This document shows, piece after piece, positions 16,785 through 25,807 of a DNA stretch of 64,000 nt; within the stretch, counting starts at the first letter, position 1; every line of letters begins with the position of its first letter. The stretch is from an uncultured Macellibacteroides sp. (GTDB taxonomy: Bacteria > Bacteroidota > Bacteroidia > Bacteroidales > Tannerellaceae). Position numbers and translations under genes: made by a program. The stretch covers positions 2,790,001-2,854,000 of the forward strand of contig NZ_OY762974.1 in NCBI RefSeq assembly GCF_963667135.1, in the 5' to 3' direction. Below the pieces are notes generated by a model, which was not told the DNA's origin, did no database searches, and was given only the letters and a program-made list of their open reading frames with translations.

Positions 16785-16792
16785 TATATTTG
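16785..16792 (+). promoter_or_regulatory. -7 element for the TIM-barrel isomerase gene
   Basis: TATATTTG, a perfect -7 match, lies 28 bases before the ATG at 16820; no clear -33 element is seen. Confidence 0.45.
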
Positions 16793-16819
16793 ATTTTTAA
16801 TTATATTTATTGAATCTCT

Positions 16820-17698
16820 ATGAAAAGCATAAACAGGCGCACGGCGCTTAAAACAGTATTAGCCGGAGGAGCAGCTATGGCGATTTCCGGAGTAACTTCG
16901 CAGGTACAGGCCGCAAAGAAACCAGTTCAGGCTCCTTTAAAAGGAAATATCCGTCACTCGGTTAGTAAATGGTGTTTCGGAGACTACGAATTGGATGAGT
17001 TCTGTAAAATATGCAAACGTATTGGTATTGGGTCTGTTGAGTTGCTTGATCCCAAAGAATGGCCAATTGTTCAGCAAAACGGACTCACTGTTGCTATGGC
17101 GCAGGGCGCCGGACTTGGCATAGACCGGGCCTTTAACGATTCGTCGCTTCATGATGAGCTGGTAAAGAGTTACGAAGAAATAATTCCACAGGTGGCTGCA
17201 GCCGGACTAACGAACCTGATTTGTTTTGCCGGAAAGCGTAATGGTGTTACCGATCTGCAGGGTTGGGAGAACTGCGAAAAAGGATTGAAACGAATTGTTC
17301 CCATTGCCGAAAAGCATAATGTTGTGCTTACTATGGAGCTTCTTAATAGTGTGGGACATAAAGATTACCTTTGCGACCATACAGTATGGGGGGTAGAATT
17401 GTGCCGCCGCATTGGTTCGCCAAACTTTAAGTTACTGTATGATATTTATCACATGCAGATAATGGAAGGCAATATTATCGATAGCATTACGAAGTATCAC
17501 TCGTTCTTTTCCCATATTCATACGGGAGGAAACCCCGGACGAAATGAGATAGACGAAACTCAGGAACTGTATTATCCGGCCATTATGCAGGCGATTGTTA
17601 AGACCGGCTATAAGGGATTTGTTGGTCAGGAGTTTGTTCCTAAACAAGCCGATCCTATCGCTTCGCTCGAAAAATGTATCCGCATTTGCGACGTATAA
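16820..17698 (+). CDS. Exported hydroxypyruvate isomerase-like TIM-barrel protein
   Basis: The 292-residue protein starts with a twin-arginine-like signal (NRRTALKTVLAGGAAMAISG), so it is probably exported by Tat. The rest is an AP-endonuclease-2/sugar-isomerase TIM barrel of the Hyi type. It has SVSKWCFG, LTMELLNS with a metal-ligand Glu, LLYDIYHMQIMEGN with Asp and His, and a C-terminal GFVGQEF with the final Glu. Hyi family members interconvert hydroxypyruvate and tartronate semialdehyde, but exported Bacteroidetes members have uncertain sugar substrates. Confidence 0.8.
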   Translation: MKSINRRTALKTVLAGGAAMAISGVTSQVQAAKKPVQAPLKGNIRHSVSKWCFGDYELDEFCKICKRIGIGSVELLDPKEWPIVQQNGLTVAMAQGAGLGIDRAFNDSSLHDELVKSYEEIIPQVAAAGLTNLICFAGKRNGVTDLQGWENCEKGLKRIVPIAEKHNVVLTMELLNSVGHKDYLCDHTVWGVELCRRIGSPNFKLLYDIYHMQIMEGNIIDSITKYHSFFSHIHTGGNPGRNEIDETQELYYPAIMQAIVKTGYKGFVGQEFVPKQADPIASLEKCIRICDV

Positions 17699-17711
17699 AA
17701 ACATTCAAAGG

Positions 17712-17743
17712 CACTTCCCGGTTAATGCCGGGAGGTGTTATTT
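17712..17743 (+). terminator. Weak terminator after the isomerase gene
   Basis: CACTTCCCGG and CCGGGAGGTG form a 10-bp stem with one G-T pair and a 6-base loop, followed by a T-rich stretch interrupted by one A. Confidence 0.55.
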
Positions 17744-17754
17744 GCATCCTTTAG

Positions 17755-17786
17755 TTTGTTACTTTCCCATTAAAACCGTTCCTTTG
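17755..17786 (+). promoter_or_regulatory. Promoter of the BASS-family transporter gene
   Basis: TTTG at 17755-17758 and TTCCTTTG at 17779-17786 are 20 bases apart. The -7 element has one mismatch to TAnnTTTG. The GTG start at 17812 is 26 bases downstream. Confidence 0.5.
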
Positions 17787-17811
17787 TGTAGGTTTTTAAT
17801 ACATAGGTATC

Positions 17812-18726
17812 GTGCTCAAATTTATAAAGGACTGGATGCTGCCGTTAGCCATGCTTACGGGAGCTCTTGCTTACCAGGTTGTAGGTTATCTTACTTTCCT
17901 TACACCGTATCTCATTTTTACGATGTTGCTGGTTACGTTCAGTAAACTTTCGCCTCATGATATGCGGCTGCATCCGCTGCACAAATGGTTGTTACTAATT
18001 CAGTTGGTTGGATGTATAGTGGTGTACGGCGTGGTTTATCTCTATGATCCGGTGGTGGCTCAGGGTGCGCTTATATGTGTACTTGCCCCAACAGCTACTT
18101 CGGCTGCCGTAATTACCGGAATGCTTGGAGGAAGCGTTGCCTTTCTTACAAATTATGTGCTGCTTTGTAATATTGGTGTTGCGCTGGCGGCTCCCATACT
18201 GTTTTCCTTTCTGGGTACTAACAGTGACATGCCTTTTCTGGATTCTTTTCTATTTATTTGCCGGCAGGTAGGTCCTTTGTTGTTGCTGCCTTTATTGGTT
18301 GCCTGGAGTTTGCGTGCTTTTCTGCCTAAAGTGCATGCCAAAATGATTAGTATTCATAAACTTTCTTTCTATCTTTGGGCTGTGGCGTTGACAATTGTGA
18401 CGGGAAGTACGGTTAAGTTTCTTGTCGAACAGGAAGATCCTGATTATTCGACCGAAATTGGTCTTGCTGTCGTGTCGCTGATAATCTGTGTAGGTCAGTT
18501 TTTACTGGGAAGAAGATTAGGAAAACCTTTCGGAGATCCGGTTTCGTCCGGACAGGGACTGGGGCAAAAAAATACCATTCTTGCCATCTGGATGGCTCAG
18601 GTTTACCTTAATCCTATTTCTTCGGTTGCTCCGGCTGCCTATGTTTTGTGGCAAAATATAATTAATAGTTATCAGCTTTGGCTAAAAGGACGCCGCGAAA
18701 GCAAGGAGAAATTGATTCAAAAGTAG
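17812..18726 (+). CDS. Bile acid:sodium symporter-like (BASS family) transporter
   Basis: The 304-residue protein starts with GTG and has about nine hydrophobic helices. The APTATSAAVITGMLGG segment near residue 95 corresponds to the conserved crossover region of the BASS family. The late GQKNTILAIWMAQVYLNP segment resembles the second ion-binding crossover. It is an inner-membrane carrier coupled to sodium or another ion. Substrates in this branch include organic acids and bile acids, and cannot be told from the sequence. Confidence 0.8.
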   Translation: MLKFIKDWMLPLAMLTGALAYQVVGYLTFLTPYLIFTMLLVTFSKLSPHDMRLHPLHKWLLLIQLVGCIVVYGVVYLYDPVVAQGALICVLAPTATSAAVITGMLGGSVAFLTNYVLLCNIGVALAAPILFSFLGTNSDMPFLDSFLFICRQVGPLLLLPLLVAWSLRAFLPKVHAKMISIHKLSFYLWAVALTIVTGSTVKFLVEQEDPDYSTEIGLAVVSLIICVGQFLLGRRLGKPFGDPVSSGQGLGQKNTILAIWMAQVYLNPISSVAPAAYVLWQNIINSYQLWLKGRRESKEKLIQK

Positions 18727-18766
18727 TTACTTCTTTTGTTGCTTATAGTGAGGCTTTTATAAAACC

Positions 18767-18841
18767 ATGTACATGTAAACGGAAAACCATGTACATGTAA
18801 ATCGAAAAGGATGTACATGTAAATTTGAAACTATGTACATG
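18767..18841. repeat. Four ATGTACATG palindromes spaced exactly 22 bp apart
   Basis: The palindromic core ATGTACATG occurs at 18767, 18789, 18811 and 18833, each exactly 22 bases from the next. The first three continue with TAAA. Bases between the cores vary (CGGAAAACC, TCGAAAAGG, TTTGAAACT). The last copy reaches the -33 position of the promoter at 18860-18867. This is the layout of an activator or repressor binding array rather than a coding or CRISPR repeat. Confidence 0.75.
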
Positions 18842-18859
18842 CTTTTAAAAACAGATCGT

Positions 18860-18867
18860 TATCTTTG
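18860..18867 (+). promoter_or_regulatory. -7 element for the DUF695 gene
   Basis: TATCTTTG matches the -7 consensus exactly. The usual -33 TTTG is missing; the fourth palindrome of the array ends 18 bases upstream, at the -33 position. That is consistent with activator-dependent transcription. Confidence 0.6.
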
Positions 18868-18909
18868 GATTAGTTTGTAGTAGGAAATCGGATAAATACA
18901 ATATATAAT

Positions 18910-19347
18910 ATGAGACTAAGTAAGGAATGGTTTACGGCTCTTTCGGAGAATGAAGAGGGTCAGCTGGTAATAGTATGCGGACGAGAAGAACTTACGGAGT
19001 TTGTAAAGTCGGGAAAATTTAAAGAACGGGCCGAGATTTCATGGAAATACCAAGGCGACGAAAAGGGTATGCCTTTAGACGAACTGGCAGAAAAAATGGA
19101 AAGCGTGCAGGATGCGCTTACCGCAGCCATGGAAAAAGATAAACTGGCTATTCTTACAGGTGTTTATACGGGTGGAGGCGAGAAGACGTGGATTTTTTAT
19201 ACCCGTACGGTGCGTGTTTTTGGAGAACGGCTTAACGAGGCCCTCGCATCGTTCGAAACGTTGCCTATCGAGATTTACACGGAGGTGGATCCAGATTGGG
19301 ATGAATACCTCGATATGTACGAAATGAAGCAGTGGGCTGTGGATTGA
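18910..19347 (+). CDS. DUF695 family protein
   Basis: The 145-residue cytosolic protein ends with the pattern of DUF695: WIFYTRTVRVFGERLNEAL, LPIEIYTEVDPDW and EYLDMY. The family's function is unknown. It has no signal peptide or membrane segment. It lies directly downstream of the four-site palindromic array and its promoter, so it is the first gene under that control. The fucosidase gene follows after 41 bases and may be cotranscribed. Confidence 0.75.
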   Translation: MRLSKEWFTALSENEEGQLVIVCGREELTEFVKSGKFKERAEISWKYQGDEKGMPLDELAEKMESVQDALTAAMEKDKLAILTGVYTGGGEKTWIFYTRTVRVFGERLNEALASFETLPIEIYTEVDPDWDEYLDMYEMKQWAVD

Positions 19348-19388
19348 GTTGTTATTTTTATAAATAGCTTATCAAAATATATTTTATC

Positions 19389-20753
19389 ATGAAAAGAATA
19401 ATATTTACTTGCATTGCGCTAGCGGCAATGTCGGTTAGCTTGCATGCGCAGCCGGCTATAGTACCTCAGCCGCAGGTTCAGCCTTATTCGCCTACCGAGG
19501 CTAATTTGCAAACCCGCGAATGGTTCCAGAATGCAAAGTTTGGTATGTTTGTTCATTGGGGTCTTTATAGCTTGCTGGGCAACGGCGAATGGGTTATGAA
19601 CAACCAAAACATCAAGGTAAAGAATTATACATTGCTTGAGAAAAGCTTTAATCCGGTCGACTTTGATGCTGCTAAATGGGTGGCCGATGCAAAAAGAGCC
19701 GGAATGAAGTATATTACATTCGTAACCCGTCACCACGACGGATTCAGTATGTGGGATACCAAGTGCTCGGAATTCAACATCATGAATACCCATTATAATA
19801 AGGATATACTTAAAATGGTTGCCGCAGAGTGTCAGAAACAGGATATGAAACTTTTCTTTTATTATTCTCTTCTTGACTGGCGCCGCGACGATTATTCGTG
19901 GTGGACTGGTCGCACAGGCAAGGGAACGGGTCGTACCGAAAAGGGAGAGTGGACCGAATATATCCAGTTTATGAAGAATCAGCTAACCGAATTGCTTACC
20001 AATTACGGACCAATTTCAGGGATATGGTTTGATGGTTACTGGGATCAGATGCCGGAAGAGAGCGCTACCCGTAAGGATACGGATGTGTATGTTGACTGGC
20101 ACATGCGTGAGATTTATGATCATATCCATGCCCTTCAGCCGGGATGCCTTATCGGTAACAACCATCATATGACACCACTTGCTGGCGAAGATTTCCAGAT
20201 GTTTGAACAAGATGTACCCGGAGAGAATACCAGCGGACTAAGTTTCCAGTCTATCTCGCACTTACCGTTGGAGACTTGCGCTACAATAAACAATACTTGG
20301 GGGTATTCTATTACAGACACCTCGTTCAAATCGAAAGCGGACGTTGTTGGCTTGCTGGTTAAATCGGCTGGTAACGGTGGAAACCTGTTGCTTAATATCG
20401 GTCCCCTGCCCAACGGTGAGATTCAGCCCGAGTTTGTAAATGTGTTCAACGAAATGGGCGACTGGATCAAGGTTTATGGCGAAAGCATTTACAATACAGA
20501 AGGAGGATATATTCGTCCGCAGTCATGGGGCTGTCTTACTACAAAACCAGGAAAGGTATTTGTTCACATTTTAAAAGGAGAAAAACTTGAGGTTGTGCTC
20601 GAAAACTTTCCTTACAAGAAAGTAACCAAAGCCTATATGATGAATGATAATACGCCGGTAAAGGTTACCTTTAAAAAGAAAGTGTTAACAATCCCGACTG
20701 TTGCACCAACGGCAACGGAACCTGACCAGGTTATTGTGCTGGAAGTGAAATAA
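19389..20753 (+). CDS. Secreted alpha-L-fucosidase, GH29 family
   Basis: The 454-residue protein has a signal peptide (MKRIIFTCIALAAMSVSLHA) and the GH29 catalytic barrel. Conserved segments are FGMFVHWGLYS near residue 52, TRHHDGFSMWD near 113, and GIWFDGYWD near 213 with the nucleophile Asp; VGLLVKSAGNGGNLLLNIGP closes the barrel. A small beta domain follows. The enzyme removes terminal fucose from host or dietary glycans in the periplasm or at the cell surface. It may share the palindromic-array promoter with the DUF695 gene. Confidence 0.92.
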   Translation: MKRIIFTCIALAAMSVSLHAQPAIVPQPQVQPYSPTEANLQTREWFQNAKFGMFVHWGLYSLLGNGEWVMNNQNIKVKNYTLLEKSFNPVDFDAAKWVADAKRAGMKYITFVTRHHDGFSMWDTKCSEFNIMNTHYNKDILKMVAAECQKQDMKLFFYYSLLDWRRDDYSWWTGRTGKGTGRTEKGEWTEYIQFMKNQLTELLTNYGPISGIWFDGYWDQMPEESATRKDTDVYVDWHMREIYDHIHALQPGCLIGNNHHMTPLAGEDFQMFEQDVPGENTSGLSFQSISHLPLETCATINNTWGYSITDTSFKSKADVVGLLVKSAGNGGNLLLNIGPLPNGEIQPEFVNVFNEMGDWIKVYGESIYNTEGGYIRPQSWGCLTTKPGKVFVHILKGEKLEVVLENFPYKKVTKAYMMNDNTPVKVTFKKKVLTIPTVAPTATEPDQVIVLEVK

Positions 20754-20770
20754 CGAAGTTAAGTAATAAT

Positions 20771-20812
20771 AAACGGACCTTGTCTCATGTATATGAAACA
20801 AGGTCCGTTTTG
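20771..20812. terminator. Bidirectional terminator between fucosidase and threonine operon
   Basis: AAACGGACCTTGT pairs perfectly with ACAAGGTCCGTTT around a 14-base AT-rich loop. The stem ends in A on the left and T on the right, serving both convergent genes. Confidence 0.8.
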
Positions 20813-20825
20813 TATCTTAGAAGGC

Positions 20826-22127
20826 TTACTTACTTAATAAGTAGCTTTTGAATCCGGCAAAGTCTTTGTCAAGCTGGATACTTTGCTTGGTTCCTTTCAT
20901 AAACTCCTGTAATTTGGCAGGAATTTCGATGGATGAGCCCAGAATCTCTTCTACTGTATCTTTGAATTTGGCCGGATGCGCTGTTTCAAGAAATACTCCT
21001 GTTTCCCCATCCTTTAGCTGTTCTTTCAATGCCCGGTAACCACAAGAACCATGCGGATCCAACAGATAGCCGGTTTCATCGAACGTCTTTTTAAGCGTTT
21101 CAGCAATCTGCTGGTCTGTGAACATGCAACCGCTTATATCTTTGCAGATAGCATCATGCGATCCTCCGTACAAGTCAAGCACACGGGCAAAGTTGCTCGG
21201 ATCGCCTACGTCCATTGCATTGGCAATGGTAGCTACCGAAGGACGAGGAGAGTAAACTCCTGTCAGCAGGTATTGAAGGAAGATGTCGTTGCGATTGTTG
21301 GCGGCGATAAACCGGGTTACCGGTAATCCCATCCGTTTACCGAACAATCCGGCCGTAATATTTCCAAAGTTTCCGCTTGGAACACAGAATACCAGGTTAT
21401 CCACCTTACCTAACTTAGCCAGCTGGGCGTAAGCATAGAAATAATAAAAAGCCTGAGGAAGGAAACGCGCCACATTAATTGAGTTGGCCGAGGTAAGCTG
21501 CATGTGAGCATTAAGTTCGGCATCCATAAAGGCCGACTTTACCAAAGCCTGACAATCGTCGAAGGTTCCTTCAACCTCGAGAGCGGTAATATTTTGTCCC
21601 AGAGTAGTAAACTGGCACTCCTGGATAGGACTAACCTTTCCCTTGGGATATAACACATACACATGGATGCCCGGAACCCCTAAAAAACCGTTTGCTACGG
21701 CACTTCCTGTATCACCGGATGTGGCTACAAGAACATTAACCTCTTTCTTTCCTTGTTTACGGATAAAGTGACCTAAAAGACGGGCCATGAACCTACCACC
21801 CACGTCCTTGAAGGCAAGCGTTGGTCCGTGGTATAGTTCCAGACTATAGATAGAATCACTTACATGTACCACCGGGGCATCGAAAGGAAGCGTATCGTAA
21901 ACAATCTGTTTGAGTGTGTCGGCATCAATATCTTCGCCAAAGAAAGCATCGGCAACCACATAGGAGATTTCCTGAAAAGACATCTCTTTCATCTTTTCAA
22001 AAAATGTGTCGGGCAGTACCTTGATGTGTTCGGGCATATATAATCCTTTATCGCCGGCAAGACCTTTAACCACTGCTTCCTCGAGGGTAGCAACAGGGGC
22101 CTGCTTATTCGTGCTGTAATACTTCAT
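20826..22127 (-). CDS. thrC: Threonine synthase
   Basis: The 433-residue protein is a full-length PLP-dependent threonine synthase. It starts MKYYSTNKQAPVATLEEAV, has the PLP lysine in LAFKDVGGRFMARLL (about residue 107), and a glycine-rich phosphate loop in ATSGDTGSAVANGF. It converts O-phosphohomoserine to threonine, the last step of the pathway. It starts 4 bases after the apgM-like gene and is the last gene of the thrA-kinase-thrC operon. Confidence 0.95.
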   Translation of the reverse strand: MKYYSTNKQAPVATLEEAVVKGLAGDKGLYMPEHIKVLPDTFFEKMKEMSFQEISYVVADAFFGEDIDADTLKQIVYDTLPFDAPVVHVSDSIYSLELYHGPTLAFKDVGGRFMARLLGHFIRKQGKKEVNVLVATSGDTGSAVANGFLGVPGIHVYVLYPKGKVSPIQECQFTTLGQNITALEVEGTFDDCQALVKSAFMDAELNAHMQLTSANSINVARFLPQAFYYFYAYAQLAKLGKVDNLVFCVPSGNFGNITAGLFGKRMGLPVTRFIAANNRNDIFLQYLLTGVYSPRPSVATIANAMDVGDPSNFARVLDLYGGSHDAICKDISGCMFTDQQIAETLKKTFDETGYLLDPHGSCGYRALKEQLKDGETGVFLETAHPAKFKDTVEEILGSSIEIPAKLQEFMKGTKQSIQLDKDFAGFKSYLLSK

Positions 22128-22131
22128 GTCG

Positions 22132-23340
22132 TTAATCTTTAAGAAATTCTAGCATAAACTCATTTTCTTTCAATTCACCGTAGCTACCTTCCTTGGCAGC
22201 AAATTCATCGTAACGCTGCACAGAATCCGGAGTTTGCCCTGGTTTGTAAATGATAAAAGGAATAGGCTCGCTTGTATGAGTCCTGATTGCACAGGGGGTA
22301 GGGTGGTCTGGCAAGATAGCGATAGCCACCGGTTCGTCCCACGTTTGCAAGGCTTCGTAAATAATCTTTACGGCTCTTTTATCTAGATTCTCAATGGTTT
22401 TTATCTTTAAATCCACGTCGCCTTCGTGACCCGCTTCGTCGCTTGCTTCAATGTGCAGGTATACAAAGTCGTTGGTCTTCAAGGCTTCAAGGGCAGCCTG
22501 GGCTTTTCCTTCGTAATTTGTATCGTACAAACCCGTTGCACCTTCCACAGTGAGTACTTCAAGCCCCGCATAAACACCGATACCACGAATTAAGTCGACA
22601 GCCGAAATTACGGCACCTTTCTTAAAGCCGTACATTTGCTGCATCGTTTCCATAGCAGGGCGATAGCCCGGCGACCAGGGCCAGATGCTGTTAGCCGGAT
22701 CTTTCCCGATAGCAATGCGATGCAGGTTAACCGGATGATTCGGCAGAATTTCCTGCGATTTCAATATAAGATTATTCAGCAACTCAGCTGTATCGTTTGC
22801 TTCCGCAACTTCCGGTTTGATAAGCAACGGGCGGAACGGACGCAAAGGAACGTCGTGAGGAGGCGTGCAATCTAACCGTTTATCACCACCTTTTATCACC
22901 AACAAGTGGCGGTAAGATACACCGGTATAAAAAATAATACGTTCGTTTCCAAGTTCCTTGTTCAGAAACTTAATCAACTCATCGGATTCCTCCGTCGAAA
23001 TATGACCCGAAGAGTGGTTCTTAAGTATATCGCCTTCCACACAAATCAGGTTGCAACGCATGGCAAGATCTCCCGGTTGTAGTTCAACTCCGATGCTGGC
23101 GGCCTCAAGTACACCGCGTCCTTCGTAAACTTTCGGCATATTGTATCCTAAAACGGCCATATTGGCGACTTCACTTCCCGGATGAAATCCTTCCGGAACA
23201 GTTTGTAACCGCCCGTTTCTTCCCAGTGAAGCCAATTTATCCATATAAGGTGTATTGGCAGCCTGCATGGGAGTAAGTCCTCCCAATGCTTCGATAGGCT
23301 CATCGGCCATACCGTCGCCTAAAATAACTATGTGTTTCAT
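22132..23340 (-). CDS. Cofactor-independent phosphoglycerate mutase-like protein, proposed homoserine kinase
   Basis: I use the ATG at 23340 (MKHIVILGDGMADEPIEALGG). The 402-residue protein belongs to the archaeal-type iPGM (ApgM) branch of the alkaline phosphatase superfamily. It has the metal-binding LGDGMAD, the serine nucleophile region, and DEAGHEGD and PDHPTP with metal-ligand Asp and His. Bacteroidetes usually lack classical thrB. This gene lies between thrA and thrC, 25 and 4 bases from them, and the subfamily is annotated as a proposed homoserine kinase. The operon supports phosphorylation of homoserine; the mutase fold itself suggests otherwise, so the role is inferred. Confidence 0.85.
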   Translation of the reverse strand: MKHIVILGDGMADEPIEALGGLTPMQAANTPYMDKLASLGRNGRLQTVPEGFHPGSEVANMAVLGYNMPKVYEGRGVLEAASIGVELQPGDLAMRCNLICVEGDILKNHSSGHISTEESDELIKFLNKELGNERIIFYTGVSYRHLLVIKGGDKRLDCTPPHDVPLRPFRPLLIKPEVAEANDTAELLNNLILKSQEILPNHPVNLHRIAIGKDPANSIWPWSPGYRPAMETMQQMYGFKKGAVISAVDLIRGIGVYAGLEVLTVEGATGLYDTNYEGKAQAALEALKTNDFVYLHIEASDEAGHEGDVDLKIKTIENLDKRAVKIIYEALQTWDEPVAIAILPDHPTPCAIRTHTSEPIPFIIYKPGQTPDSVQRYDEFAAKEGSYGELKENEFMLEFLKD

Positions 23341-23365
23341 AATGTAATCCTCCCAAACTAATTTA

Positions 23366-25807
23366 CTAACGTATATTCGCAATAGAAATGATGTCCGCAA
23401 AAACGCCTGCCGCCGTTACATCGGCACCGGCTCCATATCCTTTGATAATCATCGGATATTCGTGATAGCGTTCGGTCGAAATCATTATTATATTATTGCT
23501 ACCCTCCAGTTCGTAAAAAGGATGGTGACTATCCACTTCCTGCAGTCCTACGCGGCATTTGCCTTTTTCCATGGAAGCTACAAAACGGAAATGTTTTTTC
23601 TCTTCTTCAAGATGCTTTCTTTTTACTTCGAACTCTGCATCAAGTTCTGTGATGGATTTCCAGAAATCATCAAGCGAGCCGCTAAAGAATTTTTCGGGGA
23701 TAAAGAGATCCTTAACCACATCGGCTTGTTCTACCTTGTAACCTGCTTCGCGAGCCAAAATAACAAGTTTGCGGATAACATCTTTTCCACTAAGGTCCAC
23801 CCGGGGATCCGGCTCAGAATAACCTGCTTGTTTAGCCATCCGGATCGCTTTGCTAAGAGGAACATCCTCGCTGAGCGTATTAAAGATAAAGTTGAGCGTG
23901 CCCGATAAAACAGCTTCCAGCTTTAAAATATGGTCGCCGCTGTTGATGAGGTCGTTCATTGTATTGATAATGGGAAGTCCGGCTCCCACATTGGTTTCAA
24001 ATAAGAACTTAACACCTTTGTGACGGGAAATTTCTTTTAACTTAAAGTAATTGTCGTACGATGATGAAGCCGCAAGTTTGTTGGCAGCTACAACAGAGAT
24101 GTTGTTGTTAAGCAAGGTCTCATACAATCCGGCCACATCCGGGCTGGCAGTACAATCAACAAATACGGAGTTGAATATATTCATCTGCAGAATTTCTTCG
24201 CACAGTTTGGCCGGAGTGTTATCCTGTCCTTTGCTTTTTAAATCTTCTTGCCAGTTTGTAAGATCAATCCCTTCTCTGCAAAACAAAGCCTTTCTTGTAT
24301 TGGCGATTCCCACTACGTTTAGCTTAAGTCCGTTTTGTTCCATCAGGTTTATCTTCTGGTTCTTTATCTGTTCAATCAGACTTCCACCTACAATTCCGAC
24401 ACCGGTTATAAAAAGGTTAAGTACCTTGTATTCCGAAAGAAAGAATGAATCGTGTATAGAGTTTAAAGCTTTTCTTAAGTACTTAGCCTTGATAACAAAA
24501 GAAATGTTAGTCTCCGACGCACCCTGTGCGCAAGCGATTACGCTGATGCCACTTCGGCCAAGTGTACCGAAAAGACGACCTGCTATTCCAGGTGTACGTT
24601 TCATGTTTTCGCCTACAATAGCCACAGTTGCCAAATCGGTCTCTGCCTCTATGTCGTTTATTTCACCTTGTGCACGTTCAAGAGCAAATTCTTCGTTAAG
24701 CACTTTAACAGCTACCTCCGCATCCGCATTACGTACGGCAAAAGATGTATTGTTTTCCGAGCTGGCCTGCGATACCATAAATACACTAATCCCGCTTTTG
24801 GCAAGCGTTTTGAAAATGCGGTAGTTCACGCCAATTACACCTACCATACCTAATCCCTGCACGGTAATCAGGCAGGTGTCGTTGATAGACGAAATACCTT
24901 TAATGGATTTCTGTTTTTCGTTGACAGGCTTTTCTTTGGAAATAAATGTACCCGGAGCCTCAGGATTAAATGTATTAAGAATCCGGATAGGAATATTTTT
25001 ATGATAAACGGGATAAATTGTAGGAGGATAAATCACCTTAGCCCCGAAATTACAAAGTTCCATGGCTTCGATGAATGTAAGCTGATCGATTACGTATGCA
25101 GAACTAATCACTCTTGGATCTGCAGTCATGAACCCATCCACATCTGTCCAGATTTCAAGAATGGAAGCATCAAGTGCTGTTGCAAGTATGGAAGCAGTGT
25201 AATCCGAACCTCCTCTGCCCAAATTGGTAATTTCTCCGTTTTCCTTGCTGGTCGAAATAAATCCGGGAACAAGCGAGACTTTAGGTAAAGTAGCAAACGT
25301 TTCTTTTATAAGAGCATTTGTGAGGTCGAAGTCTACAATGTGTTTGTTGAACTGCTTGATAGTTTTGATAAACTTGCGTGAATCAAATAATACGGCATCA
25401 TTGATTACATTTGAAACGATGAGTGAAGAGAGGCGTTCGCCATAACTAACAATTGTATCTGAAGTTTTGGCAGACAAATCGTTGATAAGATAAACACCAC
25501 GAAAAATATTCCCAAGTTCGTCAAGCAAAGACATGGTGAGCTTTTGTACTTCCTTGCGCTTTGTTACGTCAGGTATTACACCCTCGATCACATCCAGGTG
25601 ACGGGTAATAATTTCTGAAAACTCTTTTTCGTAAGAAATATCGCCTTTCGACGCCATAGCTGAGGTGGCTAGTAATTTGTCTGTAATTCCGCCTAAAGCA
25701 GAAACAACCACAATAACGGGCTCATCAATGGCCTCTACTATCTTCTTCACACTCAAAATGCTATTCACGGAACCTACGGATGTTCCGCCGAATTTTAATA
25801 CTTTCAT
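23366..25807 (-). CDS. thrA: Bifunctional aspartokinase/homoserine dehydrogenase
   Basis: I use the ATG at 25807 (MKVLKFGGTSVGSV); an upstream extension to 25876 is not conserved-looking. The 813-residue fusion has an aspartokinase domain (KFGGTSVG; GRGGSDYTASILA), two ACT-type regulatory segments around residues 315-460, and a homoserine dehydrogenase domain from about 465 (ITGVGIVGGSL; VAANKLAAS). It catalyses steps 1 and 3 from aspartate to homoserine and is probably inhibited by threonine through the ACT domains. It leads the leftward threonine operon. Confidence 0.95.
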   Translation of the reverse strand: MKVLKFGGTSVGSVNSILSVKKIVEAIDEPVIVVVSALGGITDKLLATSAMASKGDISYEKEFSEIITRHLDVIEGVIPDVTKRKEVQKLTMSLLDELGNIFRGVYLINDLSAKTSDTIVSYGERLSSLIVSNVINDAVLFDSRKFIKTIKQFNKHIVDFDLTNALIKETFATLPKVSLVPGFISTSKENGEITNLGRGGSDYTASILATALDASILEIWTDVDGFMTADPRVISSAYVIDQLTFIEAMELCNFGAKVIYPPTIYPVYHKNIPIRILNTFNPEAPGTFISKEKPVNEKQKSIKGISSINDTCLITVQGLGMVGVIGVNYRIFKTLAKSGISVFMVSQASSENNTSFAVRNADAEVAVKVLNEEFALERAQGEINDIEAETDLATVAIVGENMKRTPGIAGRLFGTLGRSGISVIACAQGASETNISFVIKAKYLRKALNSIHDSFFLSEYKVLNLFITGVGIVGGSLIEQIKNQKINLMEQNGLKLNVVGIANTRKALFCREGIDLTNWQEDLKSKGQDNTPAKLCEEILQMNIFNSVFVDCTASPDVAGLYETLLNNNISVVAANKLAASSSYDNYFKLKEISRHKGVKFLFETNVGAGLPIINTMNDLINSGDHILKLEAVLSGTLNFIFNTLSEDVPLSKAIRMAKQAGYSEPDPRVDLSGKDVIRKLVILAREAGYKVEQADVVKDLFIPEKFFSGSLDDFWKSITELDAEFEVKRKHLEEEKKHFRFVASMEKGKCRVGLQEVDSHHPFYELEGSNNIIMISTERYHEYPMIIKGYGAGADVTAAGVFADIISIANIR

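Noticed and set aside
18767-18841. Possible CRISPR array
   Set aside because: The repeat core is only 9-13 bp, the spacers are 9 bp and no cas genes are nearby; the layout fits protein-binding sites.
24051-24824. 257-codon rightward frame opposite thrA
   Set aside because: It lies wholly antisense to the aspartokinase/homoserine dehydrogenase and shows no family features.
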